Positions 36,365 to 45,375 of a DNA stretch of 64,000 nucleotides are shown here, in pieces. How positions within the stretch are numbered: position 1 is the stretch's first letter; every line of letters begins with the position of its first letter. The notes beneath the pieces are model-generated. The model was not told the origin of the DNA. It did not search any database and was given only the letters and a program-made list of their open reading frames with translations. The translations under genes were made by a program, and so were the position numbers. The stretch is from Duganella dendranthematis (GTDB lineage: Bacteria > Pseudomonadota > Gammaproteobacteria > Burkholderiales > Burkholderiaceae_D): assembly GCF_012849375.1 (NCBI RefSeq), contig NZ_CP051684.1:3038001-3102000 (forward strand). The letters run 5' to 3'.

Positions 36365-38308
36365 ATGGAAAGTCGTCTTACCCGGCTGGAAGCCGTTCAA
36401 ACCATGCTGCTGGAAATCGGACAGAAGTCCAGCAGCTGCACCGATATCAGTGAATTCCTGCAGGCGGTCCATGCGGCGCTGGGCCGCATCATGTACGCGG
36501 CCAACTTCTTCGTGGCGCTCAGCGACCATGAGGGACCGGCCAACCAGGTGCGCTTCGTCTATTTTGTCGATGAAGTCGACGAGGCGCCCAGCCGCGACGA
36601 GCTGTTCGAGCTGGTGCCGGGCGAGTCGCCGACGGCGGCGGTGATCCTGAGCCGCGAGCCGATCGTCATGACGGCGGCCGAGCACGTCTCCAAGCGCCAG
36701 GACAACGCCGGCTTCGGCATCGGCACCATCGCCGAGCACTGGATGGGCAGTCCGCTGCTGGACCAGAACCACCAGGTGCTGGGCGCGGTGGTGATCCAGA
36801 GCTACGACAAGCAGCACACGTTCAACGAGGAAGACCAGGCGCTGTTCAAGCTGATCGCCAACCACGTTTCCAGCGCCTTGCAGGGCTTGCAGAGCATGGA
36901 TCGGCTGGAACGCGCGGTGCAGGAGCGCACGGTGCAGATGCAGCACGAGGTGGCCGAGCGCCGCCGCGCGGAAAACATCCAGCGCGCGCTGTACGAGCTG
37001 GCCAACCTGTCGGCCACCGCCACCGGCGGCAGCCGCCTCAACCATCAGCTGCACGAAATCATCAGCCAGCTGGTGCCGGCCAAGAACTTCCTGATGGCGC
37101 TGTATCACCCGGACACGCAGGAAATCAGCATTCCGTATTTTGTCGATGAAAAGGATGAGCATGCGCCGGTCAAGCGCTTTGACTATGGCGTCGGCATGTC
37201 CTCGTACATCTTGCAGCGCAAGCAGGCGATGCTGCTGGACCGCATCGGCTTCCAGGCGCTGGTGGACACTGGCGAGATGGAGCATCCGCTGGGCAATGTC
37301 GAGATTTCCAGCTGGATGGGGGCGCCGATGCTGCTGGGCGACCAGGCCTATGGCGTGATCGTCGTCCAGAGCTACGACGACAAGGTGCAGTACACCCAGA
37401 ATGATCTCGATATTCTGGCTTTCATGGCCAGCCACGTGGCGGTGGCGATTGCCCGCATGCAGGCCGATCGCCAGATCCGCCATGCCAAAGAAACGCTGGA
37501 GCAGCAAAACGCGGCGCTGGAAAGCGCGCTGACCTCGCTGAAGGATGCGCAGGGCGAACTGGTGCGGCAGGAGAAGCTGGCCTCGCTGGGACGTCTGGTG
37601 GCTGGCGTGGCGCACGAGATTAATACGCCGCTGGGCATTTGCGTCACCGCCACCAGCCACCTGGTGGAAGAGCTGAAGCTGACCCGCGAAGACATGGCCA
37701 ACGGCGTGCTGGACGAAGACGGCCTGAACCAGTTCTTCGACATCATCGACCAGTCGCTGAAAATCATGACCACCAACACCCAGCGGGCGGCGGCGCTGGT
37801 GCGCAGCTTCAAGCAGGTGGCGGTCGACCAGTCGTCGGACGATATCCGCAGCTTCAACCTGCGCAAATACCTGGACGAGGTGCTGCTGTCCTTGCAGCCC
37901 AAGCTGAAGGGCAAGCCGATCCAGATCGAGATCAATTGCGACGAGCAGATCAACATGGCCAGCTTTCCTGGCGCGATTTCGCAGATCGTCACCAATATGG
38001 TGGTCAACTCGCTGGTGCACGGTTTTGAGGAAGGGCAGCCGGGCAAGATCAAGATCACCGGCAAGGTGGAGGGCGACAATGTCGAATTCGACTACAGCGA
38101 CGACGGCGTCGGCATGGACAGCGCCACGCTGGGGCAGCTGTTCGATCCGTTCTTCACCACCAAGCGCGGCTCCGGCGGCAGCGGGCTTGGCGCGCACATC
38201 CTGTACAACCTGGTGACCGGCGCCCTGGGCGGCACGGTCAAGGTGGTCAGCGCGCCGGGCATGGGGCTGCACTACAAGCTGCGTTTCCCCAAGGTCAAGC
38301 GCAAGTAA
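36365..38308 (+). CDS. Soluble double-GAF sensor histidine kinase
   Basis: A 647-residue cytosolic kinase. Two GAF domains (about residues 15-185 and 215-360) each contain the repeated IQSYDDK/VQSYDDK-like strand. A short coiled coil follows, then a HisKA region with H-box RLVAGVAHEINTPLG (His ~417) and an HATPase domain with N box MVVNSLVHGFEEG, G1 DDGVGM and G2 GGSGLGAHI. There is no transmembrane segment, so a diffusible or redox signal is likely. No response regulator is adjacent, so it is an orphan kinase. The start is ATG 36365; the frame reads open 5' of it through non-coding-looking sequence. Confidence 0.9.
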   Translation: MESRLTRLEAVQTMLLEIGQKSSSCTDISEFLQAVHAALGRIMYAANFFVALSDHEGPANQVRFVYFVDEVDEAPSRDELFELVPGESPTAAVILSREPIVMTAAEHVSKRQDNAGFGIGTIAEHWMGSPLLDQNHQVLGAVVIQSYDKQHTFNEEDQALFKLIANHVSSALQGLQSMDRLERAVQERTVQMQHEVAERRRAENIQRALYELANLSATATGGSRLNHQLHEIISQLVPAKNFLMALYHPDTQEISIPYFVDEKDEHAPVKRFDYGVGMSSYILQRKQAMLLDRIGFQALVDTGEMEHPLGNVEISSWMGAPMLLGDQAYGVIVVQSYDDKVQYTQNDLDILAFMASHVAVAIARMQADRQIRHAKETLEQQNAALESALTSLKDAQGELVRQEKLASLGRLVAGVAHEINTPLGICVTATSHLVEELKLTREDMANGVLDEDGLNQFFDIIDQSLKIMTTNTQRAAALVRSFKQVAVDQSSDDIRSFNLRKYLDEVLLSLQPKLKGKPIQIEINCDEQINMASFPGAISQIVTNMVVNSLVHGFEEGQPGKIKITGKVEGDNVEFDYSDDGVGMDSATLGQLFDPFFTTKRGSGGSGLGAHILYNLVTGALGGTVKVVSAPGMGLHYKLRFPKVKRK

Positions 38309-38325
38309 GTGCCCGCCGCCGCTGG

Positions 38326-38685
38326 CTAATGCTTGCGGTGGCGTCGCCAGTCGCCTGGCGTGTGGCCCGACAGTTTGCGGAACGCGCGGCCGAAATGCGC
38401 GGCATCAGCAAAGCCGGTGGCCACGGCGATCTCGCTGAGCGGCGCGTCCGTGTAAATCAGCATGGCTTGCGCGCGCCGGATACGCGCGTCGAGCTGCCAC
38501 TGGTAGGGGGCCAGTCCGGTGGCGGCCTTGAACGCCCGGCTGAAGTGGGCCTGGGACAGATTCACCAGCGCCGCCAGCGTTGCCAGCTCCACCCGCTGCG
38601 GCAGATTCGCTGCCAGATACGCGGTTACCCGCCGCAGTTGCCACGGCGCCAGCGCGCCGAACGCGTGCGGCATGTGCTCAGGCAA
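38326..38685 (-). CDS. Short AraC-type DNA-binding protein (possibly N-truncated)
   Basis: A 119-residue protein that is essentially only an AraC/XylS DNA-binding domain: LATLAALVNLSQAHFSRAFK for the first helix-turn-helix, LSEIAVATGFADAAHFGRAF for the second, then GHTPGDWRRHR. It starts at TTG 38685 or ATG 38673; neither has a clear ribosome site. The frame continues open for ~22 codons upstream with plausible residues (LTRALRPSGRN) but meets a TGA and offers no ATG/GTG/TTG. It may be a real stand-alone domain or the remains of a longer regulator. It is convergent with the kinase. Confidence 0.75.
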   Translation of the reverse strand: MPEHMPHAFGALAPWQLRRVTAYLAANLPQRVELATLAALVNLSQAHFSRAFKAATGLAPYQWQLDARIRRAQAMLIYTDAPLSEIAVATGFADAAHFGRAFRKLSGHTPGDWRRHRKH

Positions 38686-38926
38686 AGCAGGTATCGTGGC
38701 GGGCTGCGTAAAAATGGCGTTCCTTCCGGATGGGCGAAGCGCCCGGGTTAGCTCAAATCATTCTACTCACATCATGGGCCAGCCGCACCCTTGCCTTAAG
38801 CAGTAAGGGCCAACAGCAGGATCGGACTATCAAGCGCAGGAACCGTCATTGTCGCGCCACCCCCAGGTTGCTATCGTTTTGGCTCAACGCGCATCCCCGC
38901 CGCGTGGCAAACCAAAGGACAGACAC

Positions 38927-39568
38927 ATGAGCAAGACCGGACTCGCAGCGCTGTTACGGCCCGAAGACAGCATCCTCGTTCTCATCGATCACCAACCGTT
39001 CCAGTTCACCAACCTGCACAGCCATGAGCCGAGCATGATCATCAACAACGTGGTCGGGCTGGCGAAAACGGCCAAGCTGTTCGGCGTGCCGACCATCCTA
39101 TCGACGGTGCTGGCGGAGCGTGGCGGCCACATCATCAAAGGCTTGCAGGACGTGTTTCCGGAGCAGAAGCCGATTGACCGCACTTTCATCAACACCTGGC
39201 AAGATCCGAACGTGACTGAGGTGGTCAAGAAGAGTGGCCGCAAGCAGCTGGTGCTGGCCGCGCTGTACACCGAGATCTGCCTGGCGATGCCGGCGATCCA
39301 GGCGCTGGCCGAAGGCTACGACGTGTTTGTGGTCACCGACGCGTCTGGCGGCGTGACGCTGGAGGCGCATGAGATGGCGGTGCGCCGCATGGTCGCGGCC
39401 GGCGCCGTGCCGATCACTTGGATGGCGGTGCTGGGCGAATGGCAGCGCGACTGGGCGCGCGAGGAGACGGCCGGCGGCGTCGGCGGCATCATCCTTGAAC
39501 ATGGCGGCGGTAGCGCGGTCGCCCTGGCGTGGGAATTGCAACTGCTGGCCAGCGGCGGCGGGCACTGA
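38927..39568 (+). CDS. Isochorismatase-family hydrolase, YcaC-like
   Basis: A 213-residue cysteine hydrolase of the isochorismatase superfamily, closest in pattern to YcaC. It has the active-site Asp in ILVLIDHQPFQF and GLAKTAKLFGVPTILST, and the nucleophile Cys in LYTEICLAMPAIQ followed by the family sequence FVVTDASGG. The substrate is not known for YcaC-type members. ATG 38927 has AAAGGA at a normal distance. The NTF2-like gene starts 1 bp after the stop, so the two are likely to act together. Confidence 0.85.
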   Translation: MSKTGLAALLRPEDSILVLIDHQPFQFTNLHSHEPSMIINNVVGLAKTAKLFGVPTILSTVLAERGGHIIKGLQDVFPEQKPIDRTFINTWQDPNVTEVVKKSGRKQLVLAALYTEICLAMPAIQALAEGYDVFVVTDASGGVTLEAHEMAVRRMVAAGAVPITWMAVLGEWQRDWAREETAGGVGGIILEHGGGSAVALAWELQLLASGGGH

Positions 39569-39569
39569 T

Positions 39570-39947
39570 ATGGCGACCGATTCCATCGATTACGACGGCT
39601 TGATGCAGGCTAACCCGACCGAGGTGTTCGGCAATCGCGACGTGATCCAGCGCGTTCAGGCCATCAAGCGCTTGTATGCCGAAGACGCCATGCTGTATGA
39701 GCCGGACGCGGCGGTGCAGGGGCATGCCGCGATCGACGCCGCCGTCAGCCGGCTGCTGGGCAGGTTGCCGGCGGATTTCGTCTTCAGCGCCGTGGGGCCG
39801 GCAGTCGGTCACCATGGCATGGGCCGTTTATCGTGGCGGCTGGGGCCTCCCGGCGGCCCGGCGGCCATCACCGGCATGGATCTGGTGCAGATCAGCGATG
39901 GACGTATCCAGTCGCTGTTCGTGTTCCTTGATCCCGCTGCGCCATAG
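39570..39947 (+). CDS. NTF2-like (SnoaL-type) protein
   Basis: A 125-residue protein with the NTF2-like cone fold pattern: an N-terminal helix pair, IKRLYAEDAMLYEPDAAVQG, AIDAAVSRLL, then the strand-rich end GRLSWRLGPPGGPAAITGMD and IQSLFVFLD. Such proteins are ligand-binding or isomerase-like, often encoded with oxidoreductases or hydrolases. It is coupled to the YcaC-like gene (TGATATGG), suggesting a shared small-molecule substrate. No catalytic residues can be named with confidence. Confidence 0.75.
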   Translation: MATDSIDYDGLMQANPTEVFGNRDVIQRVQAIKRLYAEDAMLYEPDAAVQGHAAIDAAVSRLLGRLPADFVFSAVGPAVGHHGMGRLSWRLGPPGGPAAITGMDLVQISDGRIQSLFVFLDPAAP

Positions 39948-40025
39948 AGCCGATGTGAACGCGGTTTAACAAAACGGCTGGTCTCGTCGCCTGTTTAAGT
40001 TGACCAGCCCTTTGTGAGAACCGCC

Positions 40026-40601
40026 ATGCTTGCCATATCCGCCTACCGCCCCTCTGTCAGCGTCGATGCTGGTAGTGACGCTTATCAGAACCTGCTGCAG
40101 AAGAAAATGGAGACGGCCAAAAAAAACGCGGCCACCATCGATGGCCTGTCACGCCGGGCCGATCTGGATCAGAAAGCGGCGGCGCGCATGCGTATCGACG
40201 AGATCAAGAAGCAGATCGAGATGCTGAAGAAGATGTTGGCGATGTTCGGCGGCAAAGACGCTAAAGCGATGTTGCAACAATTGAAACAGCTGGCCAGCCA
40301 GCTGAAACAGGCGGCGGGCGTATTGCGTACCCCAGCCGACAGCAGCGTGCCGGATGTGGCCGCCACGCCGGCGGAAGACAGCGCCGATTCCGCCACCGCC
40401 GACGATGGCTACGCGGAGGGACGCAGCGCCTACGCCGCGCAGCAGGCATCGGCCGATGCCGACGCGTTCCAGCTGCCTTCGCTGAGCGGAGATCAGCAGG
40501 GCGCGGCAGACAGCAAGCTGGTGGAAAGCGCGACGGTCGCTCTCAAATCGCTGCGCGCCACGCTGGAAAAGATCGTCAAGAAACAGGAAGGCCAGCTATA
40601 A
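40026..40601 (+). CDS. Coiled-coil hypothetical protein
   Basis: A 191-residue protein. ATG 40026 is preferred; GTG 40014 is four codons upstream. Residues ~25-100 form a charged amphipathic coiled coil (KKMETAKKNAATIDGL, DEIKKQIEMLKKMLAMFGGK, LKQLASQLKQAAG). A low-complexity Ala/Asp/Ser middle follows, then a basic C-terminal helix (SLRATLEKIVKKQEG). There is no signal peptide or known domain. It stands alone, separated from the NTF2-like gene by 78 bp and convergent with the next gene by 6 bp. Confidence 0.65.
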   Translation: MLAISAYRPSVSVDAGSDAYQNLLQKKMETAKKNAATIDGLSRRADLDQKAAARMRIDEIKKQIEMLKKMLAMFGGKDAKAMLQQLKQLASQLKQAAGVLRTPADSSVPDVAATPAEDSADSATADDGYAEGRSAYAAQQASADADAFQLPSLSGDQQGAADSKLVESATVALKSLRATLEKIVKKQEGQL

Positions 40602-40607
40602 GCTGAT

Positions 40608-40916
40608 CTACACCCGGTGCCTGACCGGCGCGATCGACCATGACACCGTGTCCTGATCGATCATGCCGTGCACCGGCGAGTCGCGCAGCTCATCCATCAG
40701 GCGGTGCATGGACGCTGTGCCTTGCGCCACCGAATCCCAGCACAGCATGTCGACGATGGTGCCATCTTTTTGTTCGGCCATGGTGCGCGACTGGAAGCCC
40801 GGCTGGCGCGCCAGCCAGATGTCGAGTTCGGCATTGGCGGCGATGAACTCCTGGCAGGTGCAGCCGTTGAGCTGGAAAGTAGTGATTTCGATAGCGAGCG
40901 TCATGGTCATCTGCAT
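40608..40916 (-). CDS. Small alpha/beta-barrel protein, possibly antibiotic-biosynthesis-monooxygenase-like
   Basis: A 102-residue protein (MTMTLAIEITTFQLNGCT, ARQPGFQSRTMAEQKDGTIV, MLCWDSVAQGTASMHRLMDE) with the pattern of a dimeric ferredoxin-like barrel, as in ABM/EthD-type proteins. There are three close ATGs at the N-terminus and no clear ribosome site. It is divergent from an AraC regulator 83 bp away, so it is probably that regulator's target. Function is inferred from fold pattern only. Confidence 0.6.
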   Translation of the reverse strand: MQMTMTLAIEITTFQLNGCTCQEFIAANAELDIWLARQPGFQSRTMAEQKDGTIVDMLCWDSVAQGTASMHRLMDELRDSPVHGMIDQDTVSWSIAPVRHRV

Positions 40917-40999
40917 CCGTGGTTGAGATGCTGTATCCTACGGCGAATGCTGCCGGCGCCGGTAGCGCCATCCTCTTAGCCTGATGCCGAATCCTCCAA

Positions 41000-41905
41000 A
41001 TGAACCGCTTTGCCGAATTAGCCACGCTGATTGCCCGCCACGCCGATGACGATGGCCAGCGTTCGAGCGCCATCGACACCTTGTTCTTCGGCCGCCGCTC
41101 GGGGCGGACGGTGCCGGTGCATACTTCTCAGCAGCCGTGCTTTGCGCTGGTGGCGCAGGGCGAGAAGACGCTGACCATCGGCGAACACGTGATGCGCTAC
41201 GGCGTCGGTGACTTCCTGCTGGTGGCGATGGACGTGCCGGTGGCGTCGTGCGTCACGCTGGCCACGCCGGAGCAGCCGCACCTGGGCGTCGGCATCATCA
41301 TCGACACCACCAAGCTGAAGGAGCTGATGGGCCGCATCAGCATGCCGCCGTCGGCGCTGGCTGCCGCGCGCGGCTTGAGCGTGACCGTCAACCGCGCCAG
41401 CGATGCGCTGCTGGACGCCGTGCTGCGGCTGGTGCGTCTGCTGGACACGCCGGAAGCGATCCCGGCGCTGGCGCCGCTGATTGAACAAGAGATTTTGTAT
41501 TACCTGCTGACCGGCCCGTGCGGGCCGCAGCTGATGCATATCGCCCAGGCCGATACACCCGGCAACAAGGTCGCTACCGCCGTCAGCTGGCTGCGCGCCA
41601 ACTTCCGCGAACCGCTGCTGGTGGAGACGCTGGCGGCGCAGGCCAACATGAGCGCGTCATCGCTGCACCAGCACTTCAAGGCGATTACCGGCATGACGCC
41701 GATGCAATATCAAAAGCAGCTGCGCCTGCATGAAGCGCGCCGCCTGATCGCGCTGGAGCACCGCGATGTCGGCACGGCAGGCTACGAAGTGGGCTACCAG
41801 AGCCCGTCCCACTTCAGCCGCGACTACAGCCGCATGTACGGCCTGCCGCCGCAGCGCGATATCGAACGCCTGCGCGATCCCCAGGCCGTGACAGCCAGGG
41901 GCTGA
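41000..41905 (+). CDS. AraC-family regulator with AraC_N sensory domain
   Basis: A 301-residue transcription factor. The N-terminal cupin-like AraC_N domain (about residues 20-180; RTVPVHTSQQPCFALVAQGE, GVGDFLLVAMDVPVAS) precedes two helix-turn-helix motifs. The first is VETLAAQANMSASSLHQHFK, followed by TGMTPMQYQKQLRL; the second is GTAGYEVGYQSPSHFSRDYS. It is divergent from the ABM-like gene with a short shared promoter region, so it likely controls it. The final codons overlap a degenerate copy of the dispersed palindrome. Confidence 0.9.
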   Translation: MNRFAELATLIARHADDDGQRSSAIDTLFFGRRSGRTVPVHTSQQPCFALVAQGEKTLTIGEHVMRYGVGDFLLVAMDVPVASCVTLATPEQPHLGVGIIIDTTKLKELMGRISMPPSALAAARGLSVTVNRASDALLDAVLRLVRLLDTPEAIPALAPLIEQEILYYLLTGPCGPQLMHIAQADTPGNKVATAVSWLRANFREPLLVETLAAQANMSASSLHQHFKAITGMTPMQYQKQLRLHEARRLIALEHRDVGTAGYEVGYQSPSHFSRDYSRMYGLPPQRDIERLRDPQAVTARG

Positions 41906-41925
41906 TCCCGTACGGCCCCAGACCC
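41898..41925. repeat. Degenerate copy of the 28-nt palindrome
   Basis: GGGGCTGATCCC, GTAC, GGCCCCAGACCC: about 21 of 28 positions match the intact copies, with the GTAC centre kept. It overlaps the stop codon of the AraC gene. Relationship is plausible, not certain. Confidence 0.4.
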
Positions 41926-41937
41926 TATCGGCAGCGC

Positions 41938-42843
41938 TTATTTTTTGGCTTTGGAGATTTCCACTTCCCAATCGACGCCGGAGTCGATTTTGTTTTTCTC
42001 CGCATAGCTGCCCTGGTTCAGCGCGACCGCCACGTCCAGCAGGCTGTTCAGGTAGACCAGCGGCTTGCCCTTGGCGACGCCGCCAAACGTGTGCTCATAC
42101 GGCGCCACCACGGTGTTCACCAGCTTCTTGTTGTGGAAGAAGCGCACCTGCACAGGCTCGTGTTCCTTGACGCCCAGCTGGTCAAACAGCGCTTTCGGCA
42201 CATTGGTCCAGACGTTGCCGTATTTGATGTCCAGCACCGGGATGATGCCGCGCAGCTTGCCGTCGCTCAGGGCGGCTTTCTGATACGGGATCTTGATCAC
42301 CGATTCGACCGGCAGCGACGGGCCAACCTGCTCGTAACTGATGGTGCCCGACGCCAGCCGCGCGCCTACATACGCGTACACGTCACGGCCGTGGAAGGTG
42401 TAGGACTCGCCCGAACCGGCGCGGCGGTTGACCTTCTCGTCGATCTCGCGCAGTTCGGCCACGCCGTCGCGCTCGGCGATCAGCGTGAACTGGCCGTTGT
42501 CCGGGCCGATGAAGTAGCGGCCTTCCTTGGTTTTCAACACCACCGACTTGCGCGTGGTGCCCACGCCCGGATCGATCACCGAGACGAACACCGTGCCTTG
42601 CGGCCAGTAGTTCGCGGTCTGGAACAGGCGGTAGCCGCCGACCCAGATGTCGTAGTCGGGAATATTGTGGGTCAGGTCGGCCACCGTCAGGTTCGGGTCG
42701 ACACCGTAAGCCACGCCGTGCATGGCGGAGACGGCGCCATCAGAGGTGCCGAAGTCGGTTTGCAGCACCAGCGCGTTCTTGGCGGCGAAGGCCGGCGCAC
42801 AGAATGCGGCGCTCAGGCAGAGGGCGAGGAGGATTTTTTTCAT
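41938..42843 (-). CDS. Secreted SAM hydrolase (DUF62 / SAM hydroxide adenosyltransferase)
   Basis: A 301-residue protein of the SAM hydrolase/halogenase (DUF62) family: LQTDFGTSDGAVSAM, VADLTHNIPDYDI, VSVIDPGVGTTRKSV, FIGPDNGQFTLIAE, TFHGRDVYAYVGARL. Known members split S-adenosylmethionine to adenosine and methionine in the cytosol. Here a clear signal peptide (ILLALCLSAAFCAPAFA, cleavage before AKN) predicts export. AAAGGA precedes ATG 42843. It lies 13 bp downstream of a TonB-dependent receptor reading frame on the same strand, so they were probably one operon. Substrate in the periplasm is unknown. Confidence 0.85.
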   Translation of the reverse strand: MKKILLALCLSAAFCAPAFAAKNALVLQTDFGTSDGAVSAMHGVAYGVDPNLTVADLTHNIPDYDIWVGGYRLFQTANYWPQGTVFVSVIDPGVGTTRKSVVLKTKEGRYFIGPDNGQFTLIAERDGVAELREIDEKVNRRAGSGESYTFHGRDVYAYVGARLASGTISYEQVGPSLPVESVIKIPYQKAALSDGKLRGIIPVLDIKYGNVWTNVPKALFDQLGVKEHEPVQVRFFHNKKLVNTVVAPYEHTFGGVAKGKPLVYLNSLLDVAVALNQGSYAEKNKIDSGVDWEVEISKAKK

Positions 42844-42856
42844 GGTGTCCTTTGGG

Positions 42857-45292
42857 TCAGAAGGTGTAGCGCAGGCGGCCGTAGAAGTATGCGCCATTCA
42901 CGCCGATGGGGTTGATGAAGTTGTAGGGCAGGGCGCCGCCATAGGTGGCGTTGTTGGTTTCGCGCACGCGCTGCGGATAGCGGTCGAGCAGGTTGTCGGC
43001 GCCGACCGCCAGCGTCAGCTGTTTGGTCAGTTTGTATTGCGCTTCCAGGTCCAGCGTCCAGACGGCGGCGAAGCGCTGGATGTGGACGCCGTCTTCCACG
43101 GGTGCTTCGTCGTCATACGAAAAATCCTTCAGCGCGCCGAAGCGGGTGGCACGCGCCAGCAGGCTCCATTGCGCGGCTTGCCAGTCGGCGCTCAGCACCA
43201 GCTTGTTCTTCGGCGAGGCGTTGCGTATGCGGAACAGGCTTTCGTTGGTCAGCACGGTCAGGTCGGGATCGATCTTCGCCAACGCGGCCGAGCTTTGGTG
43301 CACCATATCGATGCGCGTCTTGTTGAGGTTGAGGGCGGCGTTCAGGTCCAGTTTGCCGCCGGCGAAGGACAGGTCGTGGTTCAGCACCGCGTCCAGGCCG
43401 GTGGTGGTGGTATCCAGCAGGTTGGCCAGGTAGGCCACCGACTGGATGTCGCTGCGGCCGATGCCGGCCAGGTAGGCGATGGCGGCGTCACTTTGCAGGT
43501 CGCTGGTGCGGGTGATGCGATCCTTGATCTTGATGCGGTAGCCGTCCAGCGTGAAGCTGGTGTTGCGCGCCGGCTTCCACGCCAGGCCCAGCGACAGGTT
43601 GGTCGATTTCTACGGTTTCAGATTCTGGGCGCCGAAGGCGCGCGCCAGGGGATCGCTGGCCGGCAGCAGCGACGCGGTTTGCAGGCCGGTGCCGTCGCTG
43701 TTGAAGTTGAGCGTGGAGAAGCGGAAGCCGGTCTGCACCAGCGCCGGTGCGCGGAAGCTGTTCGACACGGAGCCGCGCAGCAGGAAATCGTCGGTGAACT
43801 TGTAGCGCGCCGACAGCTTGCCGGTGCTGGCGTTGCCGAAGTCGCTGTAGTCCGAATAGCGCGCGGCCGCACCCACCAGCAGTTGTTTGGTGAGGTCGCT
43901 CTCGATGTCGGCGTAGACCGAGCGCAGGTTGCGGCTACCGTCAAACACGTCTTGCGGACGCAGGCCGGGACCGGCTTGCGCGCCGGGCGGCGCATCGGTG
44001 AACGGACCGGCAGCGTACGAGGCGGCATCGCCCGGTGAGCTAACGTAGGTTTCGCGGCTGAATTCCGCGCCGACCGCCAGGTTGACCGGCACGCCCCAGT
44101 CCAGTTCGCGCGTGACGTCGGCGTTCAGCGCGTTCTGGCGGTAATCAAACGTAGCCAGGTGGAAGCTGGTCGGACTCTGCGCGCCGAGCGAGGCGTTGAG
44201 CGAGTTGTTGACGTCGTAGTGGAAGATGTTGCTACCGTGACGCGCGCTCAGATCCCAGTTCCAGCCGCCGCTGGCAATGCGCACGCCGGCTACCACGCTG
44301 AGGTCGATGGCGTCGCCATGCGTCACCGGGCGATAGCCTTGCGGGTAGACCGCTTCCACATTCGACGGATCGCCCGGATAGCGGAAGTAGGCGCTGCCGT
44401 CCGACTTGCGCTTGTTGGCGGTGGCGAAGGAGTACAGGTCGACGCCGTCGCTGACCGCCAGCAGGGCGTTGTAGAACAGGTAGTTGTTGAGCGATTGCGC
44501 GTCGCCGGATTTGAATACCACCTTGCCGTCCAAGGCCTGGTCGGCCGGCGTGTAATTCCACGAGGTCCAGCCGGCGTCGCTGAAGCCGGCGCGCTGGGTC
44601 GGATTGCGGCTGCGGCTCTCGGCGCCGAAGCGGAAGAAGCCGGCGTCGCCCAGCGGCACGCCATAGTCGGCGTTGACGATTTTGGTCTGGCCGTCGGTCT
44701 TCTTCTGGTCGGTCGGCTGGAAGTCGGTGTGGTTGGCGCGGTAGCTGACCGAAGCCGAGCCGCCGGTGCGCTGCTGCTTGAGCACGATGTTGATGACGCC
44801 GGCCACGGCATCGCTGCCGTATTGCGCGCCGGCGCCATCGCGCAGGATTTCGATGTGGTCGATGGCGCCCGGCGGAATCGCGTTGATGTCGACCGGCACG
44901 GTGCCGGCAAAGCTGCTTTCGGTGTCCAGTACGGCGCTGGCGTGACGGCGTTTGCCGTTGATCAGCACCAGCACCTGGTCCGGCGCCAGGCCGCGCAGCT
45001 GCACGCCGCGCACCGAGTCGGAAGCGCCGCTGGATTCAATGCGCGGGAAGTTGATCGACGGCGACAGCGCTTGCAGGGCGGCGCCGACTTCGCCGCTGGA
45101 CAAGGCGTTCTCCACCTCGCGCGCGCCGAAGCGGTCGATCGGCACGGCGGAATCGAACACGGTGCGGTTGCGCGCGCGCGAGCCGACCACGGTCACTTGA
45201 TCGATGGCGGCGGTATCTTGGGCTTGGGCGGACGGCAGCGCGGCCAGCAGTTCGGCGAGCAGCAGCAGCGGTGGGAGGACATTCTTGTGCAT
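42857..45292 (-). pseudogene. TonB-dependent receptor interrupted by an in-frame amber codon
   Basis: An ~811-codon outer-membrane receptor. The signal peptide (LPPLLLLAELLAALPSAQA) is followed by a plug domain (LRGLAPDQVLVLINGKRRHA, ILRDGAGAQYGSDAVAGVIN) and a barrel ending in YFYGRLRYTF. A TAG at 43612-43610 splits it after AQNLKP; the frame resumes at once with KSTNLSLGLAWKPARNTSFT. Receptors of this family read LKPEKS here, so a GAG to TAG change is the simplest cause. The remaining barrel (~250 residues) is intact, so the lesion looks recent. It could be read through by a suppressor or be a sequencing error. It is upstream of the SAM hydrolase. Confidence 0.8.
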
Positions 45293-45331
45293 CGTAAGAT
45301 CCTGGTCTGAAAAGCAGACCATGATCTTACG
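45293..45331 (-). promoter_or_regulatory. Long hairpin abutting the receptor start codon
   Basis: Two 17-nt arms (CGTAAGATCCTGGTCTG and its complement with one mismatch) are separated by 5 nt. On the mRNA the 3' arm contains AGGA, the likely ribosome site, and ends directly at ATG 45292. It may be an RNA switch or a protein-binding dyad. Confidence 0.6.
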
Positions 45332-45375
45332 GGCTAGCAAATCCAGTCCCTACGAACGATTGCTAATATGCTTAT

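Noticed and set aside
42857..43438. Separate 193-residue outer-membrane protein
   Set aside because: It is in the same frame as the upstream receptor, separated only by one TAG and ordinary receptor sequence, so it is the barrel end of the same gene.
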